A stretch of DNA of 53,127 nt from Deltaproteobacteria bacterium (GCA_024275045.1 JAJRZX010000153.1:1-53127), one strand, 5' to 3'. Shown: positions 42,860 to 51,887, counted from the stretch's first letter. The notes: a model not told the origin generated them from the letters alone. Translations and numbers: made by a program.

Positions 42860-44368
42860 TCAGAGAAAAAGCTCACGGGCAAGCTCTATGGCCTTTAATA
42901 AGCCGCGCGCCTTGTTCTCCGTCTCCTCGAATTCCTTATCAGCCTCAGAGTCCGCTACTATTCCCGCGCCTGCCTGCACGTAGACTACCTTGTCCTTTAT
43001 AATCATGGTCCTTATGGCGATACACATATCAAGATTGCCGCCAAAACCAATGTAGCCCACAGAGCCGCCGTATACGCCGCGCCTGCAGGGTTCAAGCTCC
43101 TCTATTATCTCCATGGCCCGTATCTTGGGGGCCCCGGATAACGTGCCCGCGGGAAAGCATGCAGAGAATGCGTCCAGTGCATCGGCTCCCTCTTTCATGC
43201 GGCCGTGCACGTCTGTTACAATATGCATAACATGAGAGTAGCGCTCAACGTTCATGAGATCAGAGACCTTAACAGTACCCGTACGTGAGACACGTCCTAT
43301 ATCATTACGCCCAAGATCCACAAGCATGATGTGCTCTGCCAGCTCCTTGGGGTCTGAGAGCAGTTCTTTTTCCAGCCGCAGGTCCTCGGCCTCATCGCAC
43401 CCACGCTTTCTTGTGCCTGCTATGGGTTTTACATTGACATCCCCATCCTCTACGCGCACAAGTATCTCAGGCGACGAGCCCACGATATGAAGGTCTCCGA
43501 GCCTTAGAAAAAACATATATGGCGATGGGTTAACTACGCGAAGCGCACGGTATATATCAAATGGCGATGTTGGCAGAGGCGTTGAGAACCTCTGCGAGAG
43601 CACGGCCTGAATCACATCGCCGCTCTTTATATACTCCTTTATGGAGTTTACGGCCTTCAGGTAATCCTCTCTCTTGAAATTCGAGCTAATGCCCTTCTCT
43701 ACCGCCTCATCAGGTATCTCAGCACCCTGCCCGCTCTTATCACCGCGATTTGCCGTACTACTCTGAAGCGTCCCCACAAGGGCCTCTATCTTTGCTATGG
43801 AATCATTATAAAGGGCCTCCACATCAGCGCCATCCTCTATAAAGGCGTTGGAAACGACTTTTATCTTATGCTCCACGTTATCAAAGACAAGCATGGTATC
43901 GGTAAAGATGAGATATATATCATCAAGGCCAAGGTCGTCCTCTGTTATCTCGGGGAGCTTCTCAATGTGGCGCACCACGTCATAACCAATGTATCCTATG
44001 GCCCCGCCAAGAAACCTTACCCCCCCCTCAACAGGGGCGGCGCGAAAACGGGCGAATGTCTTCTGCAGGACCTGAAGAGGACCCTTCTCGCGGCGCACCT
44101 TGCCATTTGGGCCGGTTATCTCCACAGAATCGCCCTTTGACCTTAATACCATACGCGGGGTCACGCCAAGAAAGCAGAACCTCCCCCACTTCTCGCCGCC
44201 CTCAACGCTTTCCAGTAAAAAAGCATCACCTCCGCTGTCTATCTTCATAAAGGCAGAGACAGGGGTCTCCGTATCAGCCAGTATCTCCCTGTACAGGGGG
44301 ATGACGTTGTATTTGCGTGATAAAAGCCTGAAATCAGCTAATGAGGGATAATATCTACTCTTTTTCAT
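42860..44368 (-). CDS. trpE: Anthranilate synthase component I
   Basis: TrpE makes anthranilate from chorismate and ammonia and is normally feedback-inhibited by tryptophan. From ATG 44368 it has 502 residues. The N-terminal domain has the LLES element (AFLLESVEGGEKWGRF) that binds tryptophan. The catalytic domain has SSPEILVRVEDGDVNVKPIAGTRKRG, LVDLGRNDIGRVS, FPAGTLSGAPKIRAMEII and YGGSVGYIGFGGNLDMCIAIRTM. No ribosome-binding site precedes the start, and a promoter ends 9 nt before it, so the mRNA may be nearly leaderless. A longer TTG frame from 44407 runs through that promoter and is unlikely. Confidence 0.94.
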   Translation of the reverse strand: MKKSRYYPSLADFRLLSRKYNVIPLYREILADTETPVSAFMKIDSGGDAFLLESVEGGEKWGRFCFLGVTPRMVLRSKGDSVEITGPNGKVRREKGPLQVLQKTFARFRAAPVEGGVRFLGGAIGYIGYDVVRHIEKLPEITEDDLGLDDIYLIFTDTMLVFDNVEHKIKVVSNAFIEDGADVEALYNDSIAKIEALVGTLQSSTANRGDKSGQGAEIPDEAVEKGISSNFKREDYLKAVNSIKEYIKSGDVIQAVLSQRFSTPLPTSPFDIYRALRVVNPSPYMFFLRLGDLHIVGSSPEILVRVEDGDVNVKPIAGTRKRGCDEAEDLRLEKELLSDPKELAEHIMLVDLGRNDIGRVSRTGTVKVSDLMNVERYSHVMHIVTDVHGRMKEGADALDAFSACFPAGTLSGAPKIRAMEIIEELEPCRRGVYGGSVGYIGFGGNLDMCIAIRTMIIKDKVVYVQAGAGIVADSEADKEFEETENKARGLLKAIELARELFL

Positions 44369-44377
44369 AAGAAAATA

Positions 44378-44407
44378 AGGGTAACACAGAGCGAGGATTT
44401 TAGTCAA
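44378..44407 (-). promoter_or_regulatory. Candidate trp operon promoter, very close to trpE
   Basis: On the minus strand TTGACT (44407-44402), an 18-nt spacer and TACCCT (44383-44378) are followed by nine bases and the trpE ATG. The expected start leaves two or three leader bases. I see no Trp-rich leader peptide or attenuator upstream. Confidence 0.4.
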
Positions 44408-44495
44408 TAGATGTACTCCCGCAAGAGCCCGCAGGGCCTGCTTCTTACATCAAAACCATTACACCCCGCAACCCGCCCGGACAGGGCTTTTATAT

Positions 44496-44524
44496 TTGAC
44501 TTTTTTCTTCAGCTCTTATATCCT
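44496..44524 (+). promoter_or_regulatory. Candidate promoter of aconitase
   Basis: TTGACT (44496-44501), a 17-nt spacer and TATCCT (44519-44524) lie about 115 nt before the aconitase start, in the divergent trpE-acn region. Confidence 0.45.
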
Positions 44525-44645
44525 TAATAATCCAACGAAATGTATATATCCCCGTCTACCGTGCATTTACAGATGCAGGCACGGATAAGGGTAACTCTCT
44601 TTAAGTAATCGTTCTCAACGGTTTGACCATCAAAAGGAGGAAAAA

Positions 44646-46580
44646 GTGGGTAAAAACGTCACGCAGAAACTCATTGACGGCCATATCATCTCAGGCCAGC
44701 CGGGTAAGGGAAATGAAATTTCGATTAAGATGGATCAGACCATTACGCAGGACGCCACGGGCACCATGGCCTGCCTGCAGTTCGAGGCCATGGGTGTTGA
44801 TAAGGTAAAGACAAAAAAATCCGTAAGTTACGTGGACCACAACACCCTGCAGTACGGCGGTTACGAGAACGCCGATGACCATAAGTACCTGCAGACAGTA
44901 GCTGCCAAACACGGCATATTTTTCTCAAGGCCCGGTAACGGTATCTGCCATCAGGTGCACCTTGAGCGCTTCGGCGTACCCGGCGATACGCTGCTTGGCT
45001 CTGACAGCCATACGCCCACGAGCGGCGGTATCGGCATGCTGGCCATCGGCGCGGGAGGTCTTGATGTAGCCGTAGCCATGGGCGGCGGTGCCTTTGGACT
45101 TACCTATCCCGAGGTAGTGCTTGTAAACCTCAAGGGTAAGCTCCAGCCCTGGGTATCGGCCAAGGACATAATACTTGAACTCCTTAGAAGGCTTACCGTA
45201 AAAGGCGGAGTGGGCAAGGTATTTGAGTACGGCGGCGAGGGTGTGAAAAGCCTCACAGTACCTGAGCGCGCCACCATAACCAACATGGGCGCGGAGCTCG
45301 GGGCCACCACCTCGGTATTCCCAAGCGATGACGTAACACGTGAATTCCTGAAGGCACAGGGCAGAGAGTCTGACTGGTCTGAGCTTACGGCCGATGCCGG
45401 GGCCGCGTATGACGAGACCGTGGAGATAGACCTTGATACGCTTGAGCCAATGATAGCGCTGCCCCACATGCCTGATAACGTAAAAAAAGTCACGGAGATA
45501 GCCGGTCTTAAAGTCGACCAGGTCTGCATAGGGTCCTGTACGAACTCATCCTACAGAGATCTTATGCTCGTTGCCGAAACCTTTGAAAAAGGCGGTCACA
45601 AGGTATGCCCTGAGCTGAATCTCACAATCTCACCGGGCTCCCGGCAGGTACTTGAGATGATATCCTTGAATAACGGCCTTGCCTCCCTCATAAAAGCAGG
45701 CGCAAGGATACTGGAGTCTGCCTGCGGCCCCTGCATAGGCAACGGCCAGTCCCCGCCATCAGGTGGAGTCTCCCTGCGTACCTTTAACAGAAACTTCAAG
45801 GGCAGGAGCGGAACCCCTAACGCACAGGTCTATCTCTGCAGCCCGGAGACAGCGGCGGCCGCTGCCATAAACGGCGTGGTAACTGACCCCAGAACCCTTG
45901 GGGAGTTCCCTGATGTTAAGATGCCCGAGACCTTTCTTGTGGACGACTCCATGGTCATAGCGCCCCCTGCAGACCCGTCAGGGGTAGAGGTTCTGAAGGG
46001 CCCCAACATTCAGGCCCTTCCCATTCAGCCCCCTCTTGGTGATTCGCTATCAGGTAAGGTGCTTATAAAACTGGGCGATGATATCACCACTGACGATATT
46101 ACACCCGCGGGAGTATGGCTGAAATACAGGAGCAACGTGCCCAAGTACTCGGAGAGCGTCTTCTCGGCCATTGACCCTGATTTTCACAAGAAGGCCCTTG
46201 AGGCCGGAGGCGGATTTGTCATAGGCGGGGAGAACTACGGACAGGGCTCATCGCGTGAGCACGCAGCGCTCTGCCCCATGTACCTTGGCATAAAGGCCGT
46301 TATCACAAAGAGCTTTGCAAGGATTCACAAGGCAAACCTCATTAACTTCGGCATACTGCCCCTTGTCTTTGATAACCCTGCGGACTTTGATGGTATTGAC
46401 GCAGGAGACGAGCTTGAGCTTAACGATCTAACAGCAGGGCTTGAGCCCGGAGTTACCCTTACACTTAAGAACATTACCAAGGGCAGGGAGATAAAACTTC
46501 GCCACGACTACGCCCCTATTCAGACGGCCATGATAAGGGCGGGCGGAAGGCTTAACTACACTGTCTCAGGCGGCGCCTGA
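44646..46580 (+). CDS. Aconitate hydratase (short, 'Aquifex-type')
   Basis: Aconitase interconverts citrate and isocitrate in the TCA cycle using a 4Fe-4S cluster. The 644-residue protein has GSDSHTPTSGGIGMLAIGAGGLDVA, the cluster cysteines in IGSCTNSS and ACGPCIGNGQSP, and the swivel domain with GDDITTDDITPAG and GENYGQGSSREHAAL. It is much shorter than AcnA or AcnB (about 890) and matches the compact mitochondrial-like aconitases of Aquificae and Deltaproteobacteria. It starts at GTG 44646 with AAAAGGAGG just upstream. Its terminator lies inside the 3' end of the convergent bioD. Confidence 0.93.
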   Translation: MGKNVTQKLIDGHIISGQPGKGNEISIKMDQTITQDATGTMACLQFEAMGVDKVKTKKSVSYVDHNTLQYGGYENADDHKYLQTVAAKHGIFFSRPGNGICHQVHLERFGVPGDTLLGSDSHTPTSGGIGMLAIGAGGLDVAVAMGGGAFGLTYPEVVLVNLKGKLQPWVSAKDIILELLRRLTVKGGVGKVFEYGGEGVKSLTVPERATITNMGAELGATTSVFPSDDVTREFLKAQGRESDWSELTADAGAAYDETVEIDLDTLEPMIALPHMPDNVKKVTEIAGLKVDQVCIGSCTNSSYRDLMLVAETFEKGGHKVCPELNLTISPGSRQVLEMISLNNGLASLIKAGARILESACGPCIGNGQSPPSGGVSLRTFNRNFKGRSGTPNAQVYLCSPETAAAAAINGVVTDPRTLGEFPDVKMPETFLVDDSMVIAPPADPSGVEVLKGPNIQALPIQPPLGDSLSGKVLIKLGDDITTDDITPAGVWLKYRSNVPKYSESVFSAIDPDFHKKALEAGGGFVIGGENYGQGSSREHAALCPMYLGIKAVITKSFARIHKANLINFGILPLVFDNPADFDGIDAGDELELNDLTAGLEPGVTLTLKNITKGREIKLRHDYAPIQTAMIRAGGRLNYTVSGGA

Positions 46581-46635
46581 TAAAGGCCAAAGCAGGATAA
46601 GGCACGATAGAAGAAAAAGCCAAGAACAAGGGAGG

Positions 46636-47409
46636 TCACCCTCCCTTTAAAAGTCCTCTAATAATGCCCCTTACGTTTACGTAAGGGGCATTATTTTCTT
46701 TACACGGTTTTTTGTAAGGCACTTCACCGAGTAGCTCTACCCCTGTGTGACGCTGCACCTCCAAAGCATTGGAAGAGAGGCTACGGTCAAGTGGGTCTGG
46801 CAATACAGGATGATTCAGCACTATCCCCGCTATACCAAGCCCTTTTTCACGGGCAGCGGATACTGTCAGCATACATTGATTAATAACACCGATGCGCGAT
46901 GGCGCTACAATTATAAGGGGTAAATCAAGATAAGCCGCCAAATCGGCTATAAAACGGTTTTTTCCTCTGCTACCCCCCAACATACCCCCATCCACTCCCT
47001 GTCCACCCATGCCTACCCCCCCTGCGCCTTCCCCAAGAGGCACAAGCAGCCCCCCTGCTCCCTCTACTATAACGAGATCGCTTTGCGAACTAATTTCTTG
47101 AAAAGCATCCCTTATGACCTTAAAATCTATCTCAACGCCTGTATTACGCGCCCCGAGTTCAGGGGAGATTGGAGGCACAAAGGAATAGGGGTTTATAAGC
47201 TCAAGGGGTGCTTCAGATGCGGCGGCCTCCCTGAGGGCCAGGGCATCATGACCCACAAGAACCCCATCTCTTAACTCACACCCCGACTCAAGGGGTTTCA
47301 TAACACCCACTTTCAGCCCCTCCCTTACAAAACCACGGGCAAGAGCAGCGCTTACGGCGGTTTTACCAACCCCGGTATCAGTGCCGGTTATAAACCAGGA
47401 CTTTTTCAC
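46636..47409 (-). CDS. bioD: Dethiobiotin synthetase
   Basis: BioD closes the ureido ring of dethiobiotin from diaminopelargonic acid, CO2 and ATP. The 257-residue protein has the P-loop TGTDTGVGKTAVS, the substrate residues in GVMKPLESGC, VEGAGGLLVPLG and APSRIGVINQ. A Gly-rich insertion of about 20 residues (GEGAGGVGMGGQGVDGGMLGG) after the VEGAGG loop is unusual. It starts at GTG 47409, overlapping the bioA stop as GTGA. The last codons coincide with the aconitase terminator. Confidence 0.92.
   Translation of the reverse strand: MKKSWFITGTDTGVGKTAVSAALARGFVREGLKVGVMKPLESGCELRDGVLVGHDALALREAAASEAPLELINPYSFVPPISPELGARNTGVEIDFKVIRDAFQEISSQSDLVIVEGAGGLLVPLGEGAGGVGMGGQGVDGGMLGGSRGKNRFIADLAAYLDLPLIIVAPSRIGVINQCMLTVSAAREKGLGIAGIVLNHPVLPDPLDRSLSSNALEVQRHTGVELLGEVPYKKPCKENNAPYVNVRGIIRGLLKGG
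46660..46695 (+). terminator. Perfect 16-bp hairpin terminator of aconitase, inside bioD
   Basis: AATAATGCCCCTTACG, loop TTTA, then CGTAAGGGGCATTATT and TTTCTTT form an intrinsic terminator about 80 nt after the aconitase stop. It lies within the last 20 codons of bioD (NNAPYVNVRGII), so one sequence serves both. A weaker GGGAGG/CCTCCC hairpin at 46630-46645 covers the bioD stop. Confidence 0.8.
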
Positions 47410-48767
47410 GGCAGAACCCTATTAAGACTTGCCCCTATGATATCCACCATCTCTCGAAGCTCACTCTCTGTTATGCTAAGGGGCGGCATGAGCACAATGG
47501 TATCGCCAAGGGGGCGAATAATAAGCCCGTATTGCCGCGTATCCATACAGACCCTGTGACCCGTTCTAAGGGCAGGCGCAAAAGGCTTTTTCGTCTTTTT
47601 ATCGGCCACAAGCTCCACCCCCGCCATAAGCCCTCTCTGCCTTACATCCCCCACATGTGCTGATTTTTTAAGGGTGCGCAGCAGTGTCCTCAGCAGCGCC
47701 GCCTTTTGAACAACCCCTTCAAGTACCTTCTCGTCCTTAAATATATCAAGGCTCGCAAGAGCGGCTGCGCATGCAAGGGGGTTACCCGTATAGGTATGAC
47801 CGTGCAGAAAGGCTTTCTTTGAGGTGGCGGCGCCAAGAAAGGCGTTGTAGATTTCTTCCGTAAATAACGTAACCGCAAGGGGCAGGTACCCGCCGGTAAT
47901 GCCCTTGGCAAGACACATAATATCCGGACGTACGTTCTCGTGCTCAGAGGCGAACATCTTACCTGTACGGCCAAACCCCGTTGCCACCTCATCGCATATA
48001 AGGTGGACGTTATATTTTTTCGTAAGCCTGCGCACGCCCCATAGAAAACCGCGAGGCGCGGTAATCATACCGGCAGCGCCCTGCACAAGGGGCTCGATAA
48101 TACAGGCGGCTATGCTCTCGGAGTGTTTTTTTAAGATACTCTCAAATTCCCCGAGGCAGGCCATGGAGCAGCCCTTTGGGGTACGGTCCAGCGGGCACCT
48201 GTAGCAATAGGGATATGGGGCGCGAAAGGCCTTGAATAAGAGGGGTTGGAATTTTTTCACAAATCCACTTATCTCCCCAACGCTCATGGCGCCCACGGTG
48301 TCGCCGTGATAAGCCCCTGTAAAGGCGATGAATTTTTTCTTTTTATTCTTTTCTTTCACCTGATCCCAGTACTGAAAAGATACCTTCAAGGCTATCTCCA
48401 CTGCGGTGGAGCCGCTGTCAGAATAAAAAACCCGTGTAAGCCCCTTTGGGGTTATCCCGGCAAGACGGGCGGCAAGGGCGGCAGAGGGCACGCTTGAGAG
48501 ACCGAGAAGCGTTGTATGAGCAACCTTATTAAGCTGTGCCCTGATGGCATCATTAAGCTCTTTTTTCCCATGGCCGTGCACCGTAACCCAGAGCGATGAT
48601 ACGCCGTCAAGGTAGGATTTTCCCTCTGTATCAATAAGGTAGTTGCCACGGGCCCGCTCTATCATGAGAACAGGTTCGTTATGCCACTCCTGCTCCTGCG
48701 TAAATGGATGCCAGAGGTGTTTTTTGTCCAGCTCAAGAAGACGTGTCCTCTCTTTAATACTCTTCAT
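47406..48767 (-). CDS. bioA: Adenosylmethionine-8-amino-7-oxononanoate aminotransferase
   Basis: BioA is a PLP enzyme that aminates KAPA to DAPA using S-adenosylmethionine. The 453-residue class III aminotransferase has KHLWHPFTQ near the start, SLWVTVHGH, YSDSGSTAVEIALK, AYHGDTVGAMSVG, and LICDEVATGFGRTGKMFA. The PLP lysine is in CLAKGITGGYLPLA, and HGHTYTGNPLAC follows. These are the BioA signatures rather than those of other class III members. It overlaps bioD by 4 bp and follows bioC by 23 bp. Confidence 0.95.
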   Translation of the reverse strand: MKSIKERTRLLELDKKHLWHPFTQEQEWHNEPVLMIERARGNYLIDTEGKSYLDGVSSLWVTVHGHGKKELNDAIRAQLNKVAHTTLLGLSSVPSAALAARLAGITPKGLTRVFYSDSGSTAVEIALKVSFQYWDQVKEKNKKKKFIAFTGAYHGDTVGAMSVGEISGFVKKFQPLLFKAFRAPYPYCYRCPLDRTPKGCSMACLGEFESILKKHSESIAACIIEPLVQGAAGMITAPRGFLWGVRRLTKKYNVHLICDEVATGFGRTGKMFASEHENVRPDIMCLAKGITGGYLPLAVTLFTEEIYNAFLGAATSKKAFLHGHTYTGNPLACAAALASLDIFKDEKVLEGVVQKAALLRTLLRTLKKSAHVGDVRQRGLMAGVELVADKKTKKPFAPALRTGHRVCMDTRQYGLIIRPLGDTIVLMPPLSITESELREMVDIIGASLNRVLP

Positions 48768-48790
48768 ACTCTGTAAAAGACTCCTTAAGG

Positions 48791-49663
48791 TTAAAGTTTC
48801 TTCTCCGCGATAATGTAAAGAACCTCATAGGTGGCAGGGATAGAGCCATCTGCGGCAGAGAATCTTTGCTCGTATATACGCATAACTCTCCTTAAAAATG
48901 TGCCCATGGAGAGGTTTCGCTCCATAATCTCACCCCGCGCGGAGGCCCCGGTCTGCTTAAGCGTTTTAAGTAGATGTAGTGGGTTATCGTAACTTCGCAT
49001 AATGATTTTTTTATCTATATCAATAAGCTGCAGCCCGCCATCCCCTAAAGCAGACTTAATATCAGCCTCAGAGGTAAAGGGAGTAAAGTTGAACCTGCCC
49101 CCGCCCGTCTCGGACTCGGCCTCAGAGAGTGAGCTTACAAGCTCATTAAGGGTTGCGGGACCAAGGGTAGAAAAGACAAAAGTACCACCCGGCAGCAGCA
49201 CCCTCCTTACATCGCTAAAGGCAGCAGAGAGGCTGCTAATCCACTGATAGGCAAGGTTAGAGATAACAAGGTCAAAGTGCCCGGATACAAAGGGAATGGC
49301 CTCGCAGGCTCCATTTACGAGCCCCCACCGGGTCTTACCCCCTATCTCCCCCTGCTCAACCCCAGTCATACCCCTATTACCCCCTGTATCACCCAGGGTC
49401 CCGGCAGCCTCAAAAAGCATGGGCAGGGCAATATCCAGACCAAAAAGATTAAATTCAGAGCCCTTAGCGAGCTCCCTCATGAGGCGGCCCGTACCGCAGC
49501 CCATATCAAGGATTTTTATAGGCCCGCTCTTTACATCTATGGGGGTAATTCTATGTATAAGGGCAAGTAGCTCTTCAGCCACCTCCTGCTGAAAATCAGC
49601 GCGTCCCTCGTAATCCGTGGCCGCGCGGCTGAACCTCTCTTTAACGGTCTTGCTGTATATCAT
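48791..49663 (-). CDS. bioC: Malonyl-[acp] O-methyltransferase BioC
   Basis: BioC methylates malonyl-ACP so that fatty acid synthesis can build the pimeloyl chain of biotin. The 290-residue protein has the family start VKERFSRAATDYEGRADFQQEVAEEL, the SAM motif ILDMGCGTGRLM and the LVISNLAYQWI segment. A Gly-rich insertion (TLGDTGGNRGMTGVEQGEIGG, about 110-130) interrupts the usual fold and resembles the insertion in bioD. It overlaps bioH by 4 bp (ATGA). Confidence 0.9.
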   Translation of the reverse strand: MIYSKTVKERFSRAATDYEGRADFQQEVAEELLALIHRITPIDVKSGPIKILDMGCGTGRLMRELAKGSEFNLFGLDIALPMLFEAAGTLGDTGGNRGMTGVEQGEIGGKTRWGLVNGACEAIPFVSGHFDLVISNLAYQWISSLSAAFSDVRRVLLPGGTFVFSTLGPATLNELVSSLSEAESETGGGRFNFTPFTSEADIKSALGDGGLQLIDIDKKIIMRSYDNPLHLLKTLKQTGASARGEIMERNLSMGTFLRRVMRIYEQRFSAADGSIPATYEVLYIIAEKKL

Positions 49664-50478
49664 TTACCTGCCCTGAGATTAGCCAGAAAACCTTTTACCA
49701 CCGTGACAAACCTCTCAGGCTCTGTAATAAAAGGCGCGTGGCCGGCTGAGGGAAACACTTCCAGCGTAGCGTTTTCTATCTTATCAGCCATAAACTCTGC
49801 GGCCCCAAGCGGCACAACATTATCGAGTTTTCCGTGGATAATTAACGTCGGAGTCTTTATCCTCCCCAATACCCCGCGGATATCCGTATTATTAAGCGCC
49901 TCAAGCGCGGTTGTAATATCCCTGTAATTAAAGGCCCTTCTGCATGCCTGAGCGCTTGGTTTGTTATCAGACCCGGACTGACAGATAATGGGGCCCGGCG
50001 GGGTGTAGCGCTCCATAAAAGAGGCCGTGGCCTCGGTGCCGAGCTCTGCTTCCGTAAAATTAAGAGGATAAAACCTCTTCAGCGTGGCCTCGGGGTTCTG
50101 CTTCATATCCATTATCATACGCCTTACAAGGGCCTTTGATTGACCATAAGGGAAGTCAGACCTGGCCGTAAAACAGGGCGTGGCACCGATTAATATAAGA
50201 GAAGAGAACCTCTCGGGGCTGGAGGCGGCCATAGTAAGCAGCACCTCTGCGCCAATGGACCAGCCGATTCCCGTAAGAGGACCCTTCTCAGCGGATAGCA
50301 CCTCTAAGAGAGAGGCCGCGGCAGGATTAAGCGAAGGCTCAAGCCACCTGCCCGCAGCACCATGCCCGGGAAGGTTGGGGATTATGGCATTATCTTTATC
50401 AGCGCCAAGGGCCGAGACTACGTCCCCCCATACCTCGCCATCTGTGGCCCATCCATGGATAAAGAGTTTCTTACTCAC
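49660..50478 (-). CDS. bioH: Pimeloyl-ACP methyl ester carboxylesterase (BioH-like)
   Basis: BioH removes the methyl group added by BioC, ending pimeloyl assembly. The 272-residue alpha/beta hydrolase has FIHGWATDGEVW, the nucleophile elbow GIGWSIGAEV, HGKLDNVVP with the Asp, and SAGHAPF with the His, so the triad is complete. It most likely starts at GTG 50478, overlapping the bioF stop (GTGAGTAA). The frame is open upstream to 50544, but that part lies inside bioF. The assignment as BioH rests on its place in a bio operon; sequence alone gives a generic hydrolase. Confidence 0.88.
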   Translation of the reverse strand: MSKKLFIHGWATDGEVWGDVVSALGADKDNAIIPNLPGHGAAGRWLEPSLNPAAASLLEVLSAEKGPLTGIGWSIGAEVLLTMAASSPERFSSLILIGATPCFTARSDFPYGQSKALVRRMIMDMKQNPEATLKRFYPLNFTEAELGTEATASFMERYTPPGPIICQSGSDNKPSAQACRRAFNYRDITTALEALNNTDIRGVLGRIKTPTLIIHGKLDNVVPLGAAEFMADKIENATLEVFPSAGHAPFITEPERFVTVVKGFLANLRAGK

Positions 50479-51685
50479 ACTCGTCCACACACCCGCCGCC
50501 CCCGCAGGCACGGCAGACCCCAAAAGTATCTTTCGTGCACTCACAGATGACCCTTACGGCCCTATTCATCTCTTCTTTTGAATGTACGGCGGAGACGGTT
50601 AGCCGCAGCCTTGCCCTGCCCTCGGGCACAGTAGGCGGCCTTATCCCCTGTATAAAAACCCCCTCGCTGAATATCAACTCGCTTAGCTCCATAACCCTTC
50701 TCGTATCACCGATAAGCACAGGGATTATCTGCGTGGTACTGCCCATAATATTCAGCCTTGCCGCCTCAAGCGCATCTCTCATATAAGCGGCGTTATCCTG
50801 CACCCGCCTTACAAGGGAAGGGTTTTCGTCAAGTATATCAATAGCTTTAATCGATGCCCCGCACTGTGCCGGAGGCAGGGCCGTTGTGTATATAAAAGAG
50901 CGGGCCTTTGTTGTAAGCAGAGTTTTTAAGGCTGAGCTGCCGGCCACATATGCACCGAAACTGCCGAAGGCCTTGCCCAGGGTGCCCATCTCGATAATAC
51001 GAGGGTTGCCTGTGGGAATTGCAAGGGCCTCCAGTGTGCCCCGCCCCGTAGCACCAAGCGCGCCTGTTGCGTGCGCCTCGTCAAGGAATAAATAGGCATC
51101 ATATGTCTCCAACAGGCTGATTATCTCACGAAGAGGAGCGAGGTCGCCATCCATGCTGAAGACCCCCTCGGTAATGATGAGCTTTTGCGGGGCCCGTGAG
51201 GAGCGCAGCATGTCTTCGAGTACATTCACGTCATTATGTGGATAACGCCTGAATTTAGCCCTGCTGAGGATAATGCCGTCTACTATGGAGGCGTGGTTCA
51301 GGCGATCGGAAAATATCTCCGTACTGCGGTGGGTAATTGCCGTAATAACCCCCATGTTGGCTGCGTAGCCCGAGTTGAATAACAGAACGGCCTCGGTTTT
51401 TTTGAAAGCCCTAATCCTCTCCTCAAGTTCCTCATGAAGGGCCGTGGTTCCTGATACAAGACGCGATGCACCGGCACCGGTACCGTAACGTTTTATAGCC
51501 TCAATAGCAGCATTTTTCACCTCCGCATTATTAGCAAGCCCCAGATAATCATTAGAGCAGAAAAGAAGTTTTTCCTCACCATTCATCAGTACGGTTGTGC
51601 CCACGGGCCCCTCTATACAGCGGGTCTGGCGCAGAAGGCCATCTCGGGTTAACCTCTTAAGTTCATCTGTAATAAAAGAAGGCAT
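50471..51685 (-). CDS. bioF: 8-amino-7-oxononanoate synthase
   Basis: BioF condenses pimeloyl-ACP with alanine to KAPA. From ATG 51685 it has 404 residues. It has FCSNDYLGLANN, GTGAGASRLVSG, HASIVDGIILS, FLDEAHATGALG and the PLP lysine in MGTLGKAFGSFGAY. The C terminus adds a short Cys-rich end (CRACGGGGCVDECE) beyond the usual fold, perhaps a metal site. The frame is open to a TTG at 51724, but those codons lie in the dispersed repeat, so the ATG is preferred. It overlaps bioH. Confidence 0.93.
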   Translation of the reverse strand: MPSFITDELKRLTRDGLLRQTRCIEGPVGTTVLMNGEEKLLFCSNDYLGLANNAEVKNAAIEAIKRYGTGAGASRLVSGTTALHEELEERIRAFKKTEAVLLFNSGYAANMGVITAITHRSTEIFSDRLNHASIVDGIILSRAKFRRYPHNDVNVLEDMLRSSRAPQKLIITEGVFSMDGDLAPLREIISLLETYDAYLFLDEAHATGALGATGRGTLEALAIPTGNPRIIEMGTLGKAFGSFGAYVAGSSALKTLLTTKARSFIYTTALPPAQCGASIKAIDILDENPSLVRRVQDNAAYMRDALEAARLNIMGSTTQIIPVLIGDTRRVMELSELIFSEGVFIQGIRPPTVPEGRARLRLTVSAVHSKEEMNRAVRVICECTKDTFGVCRACGGGGCVDECE

Positions 51686-51707
51686 ATTCACTCTATGTTT
51701 TTCCAAA

Positions 51708-51887
51708 GTTTCGCGGGTCGTCAAGGTATGTGCAATAAACTTAGACTAGTTCCCCTCTTGGTTTTCTTTATCTTACTTTCTTTTTTTAATATGTTTCGCG
51801 GGTCACCGGAGGCATGTGCAATGAACTTACACTCGTTCCCCCATTGGTTTTCTTTATCTTACTTTCTTTTTTCCAAAAGAAAGTAAG
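51708..51887 (-). repeat. Dispersed hairpin/tail repeat between bioB and bioF
   Basis: The perfect 30-bp hairpin (51887-51858) begins directly after the bioB stop codon TAA with no base between. Two tail modules follow in the bio direction; the second is preceded by the right arm only (AAAAAAAGAAAGTAAG, about 51790-51774). The tails keep GT(G/C)TAAGTT(C/T)ATTGCAC and end ACCCGCGAAAC. The element lies within the operon, just before bioF. Confidence 0.92.

Noticed and set aside
44369-44645. trp attenuator with a Trp-codon leader peptide
   Set aside because: The only short frame seen upstream of trpE (ATG GTT TTG ATG TAA) has no tryptophan codons, and the hairpins there lack a U-run.
50479-50544. 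Longer N terminus of BioH starting inside bioF
   Set aside because: The extra 22 residues show no similarity to hydrolases. A GTG overlapping the bioF stop gives the normal start before FIHGW.
51686-51724. Longer N terminus of BioF from a TTG
   Set aside because: These codons lie in the dispersed repeat (ACGACCCGCGAAAC). The ATG at 51685 gives the expected start of the protein.
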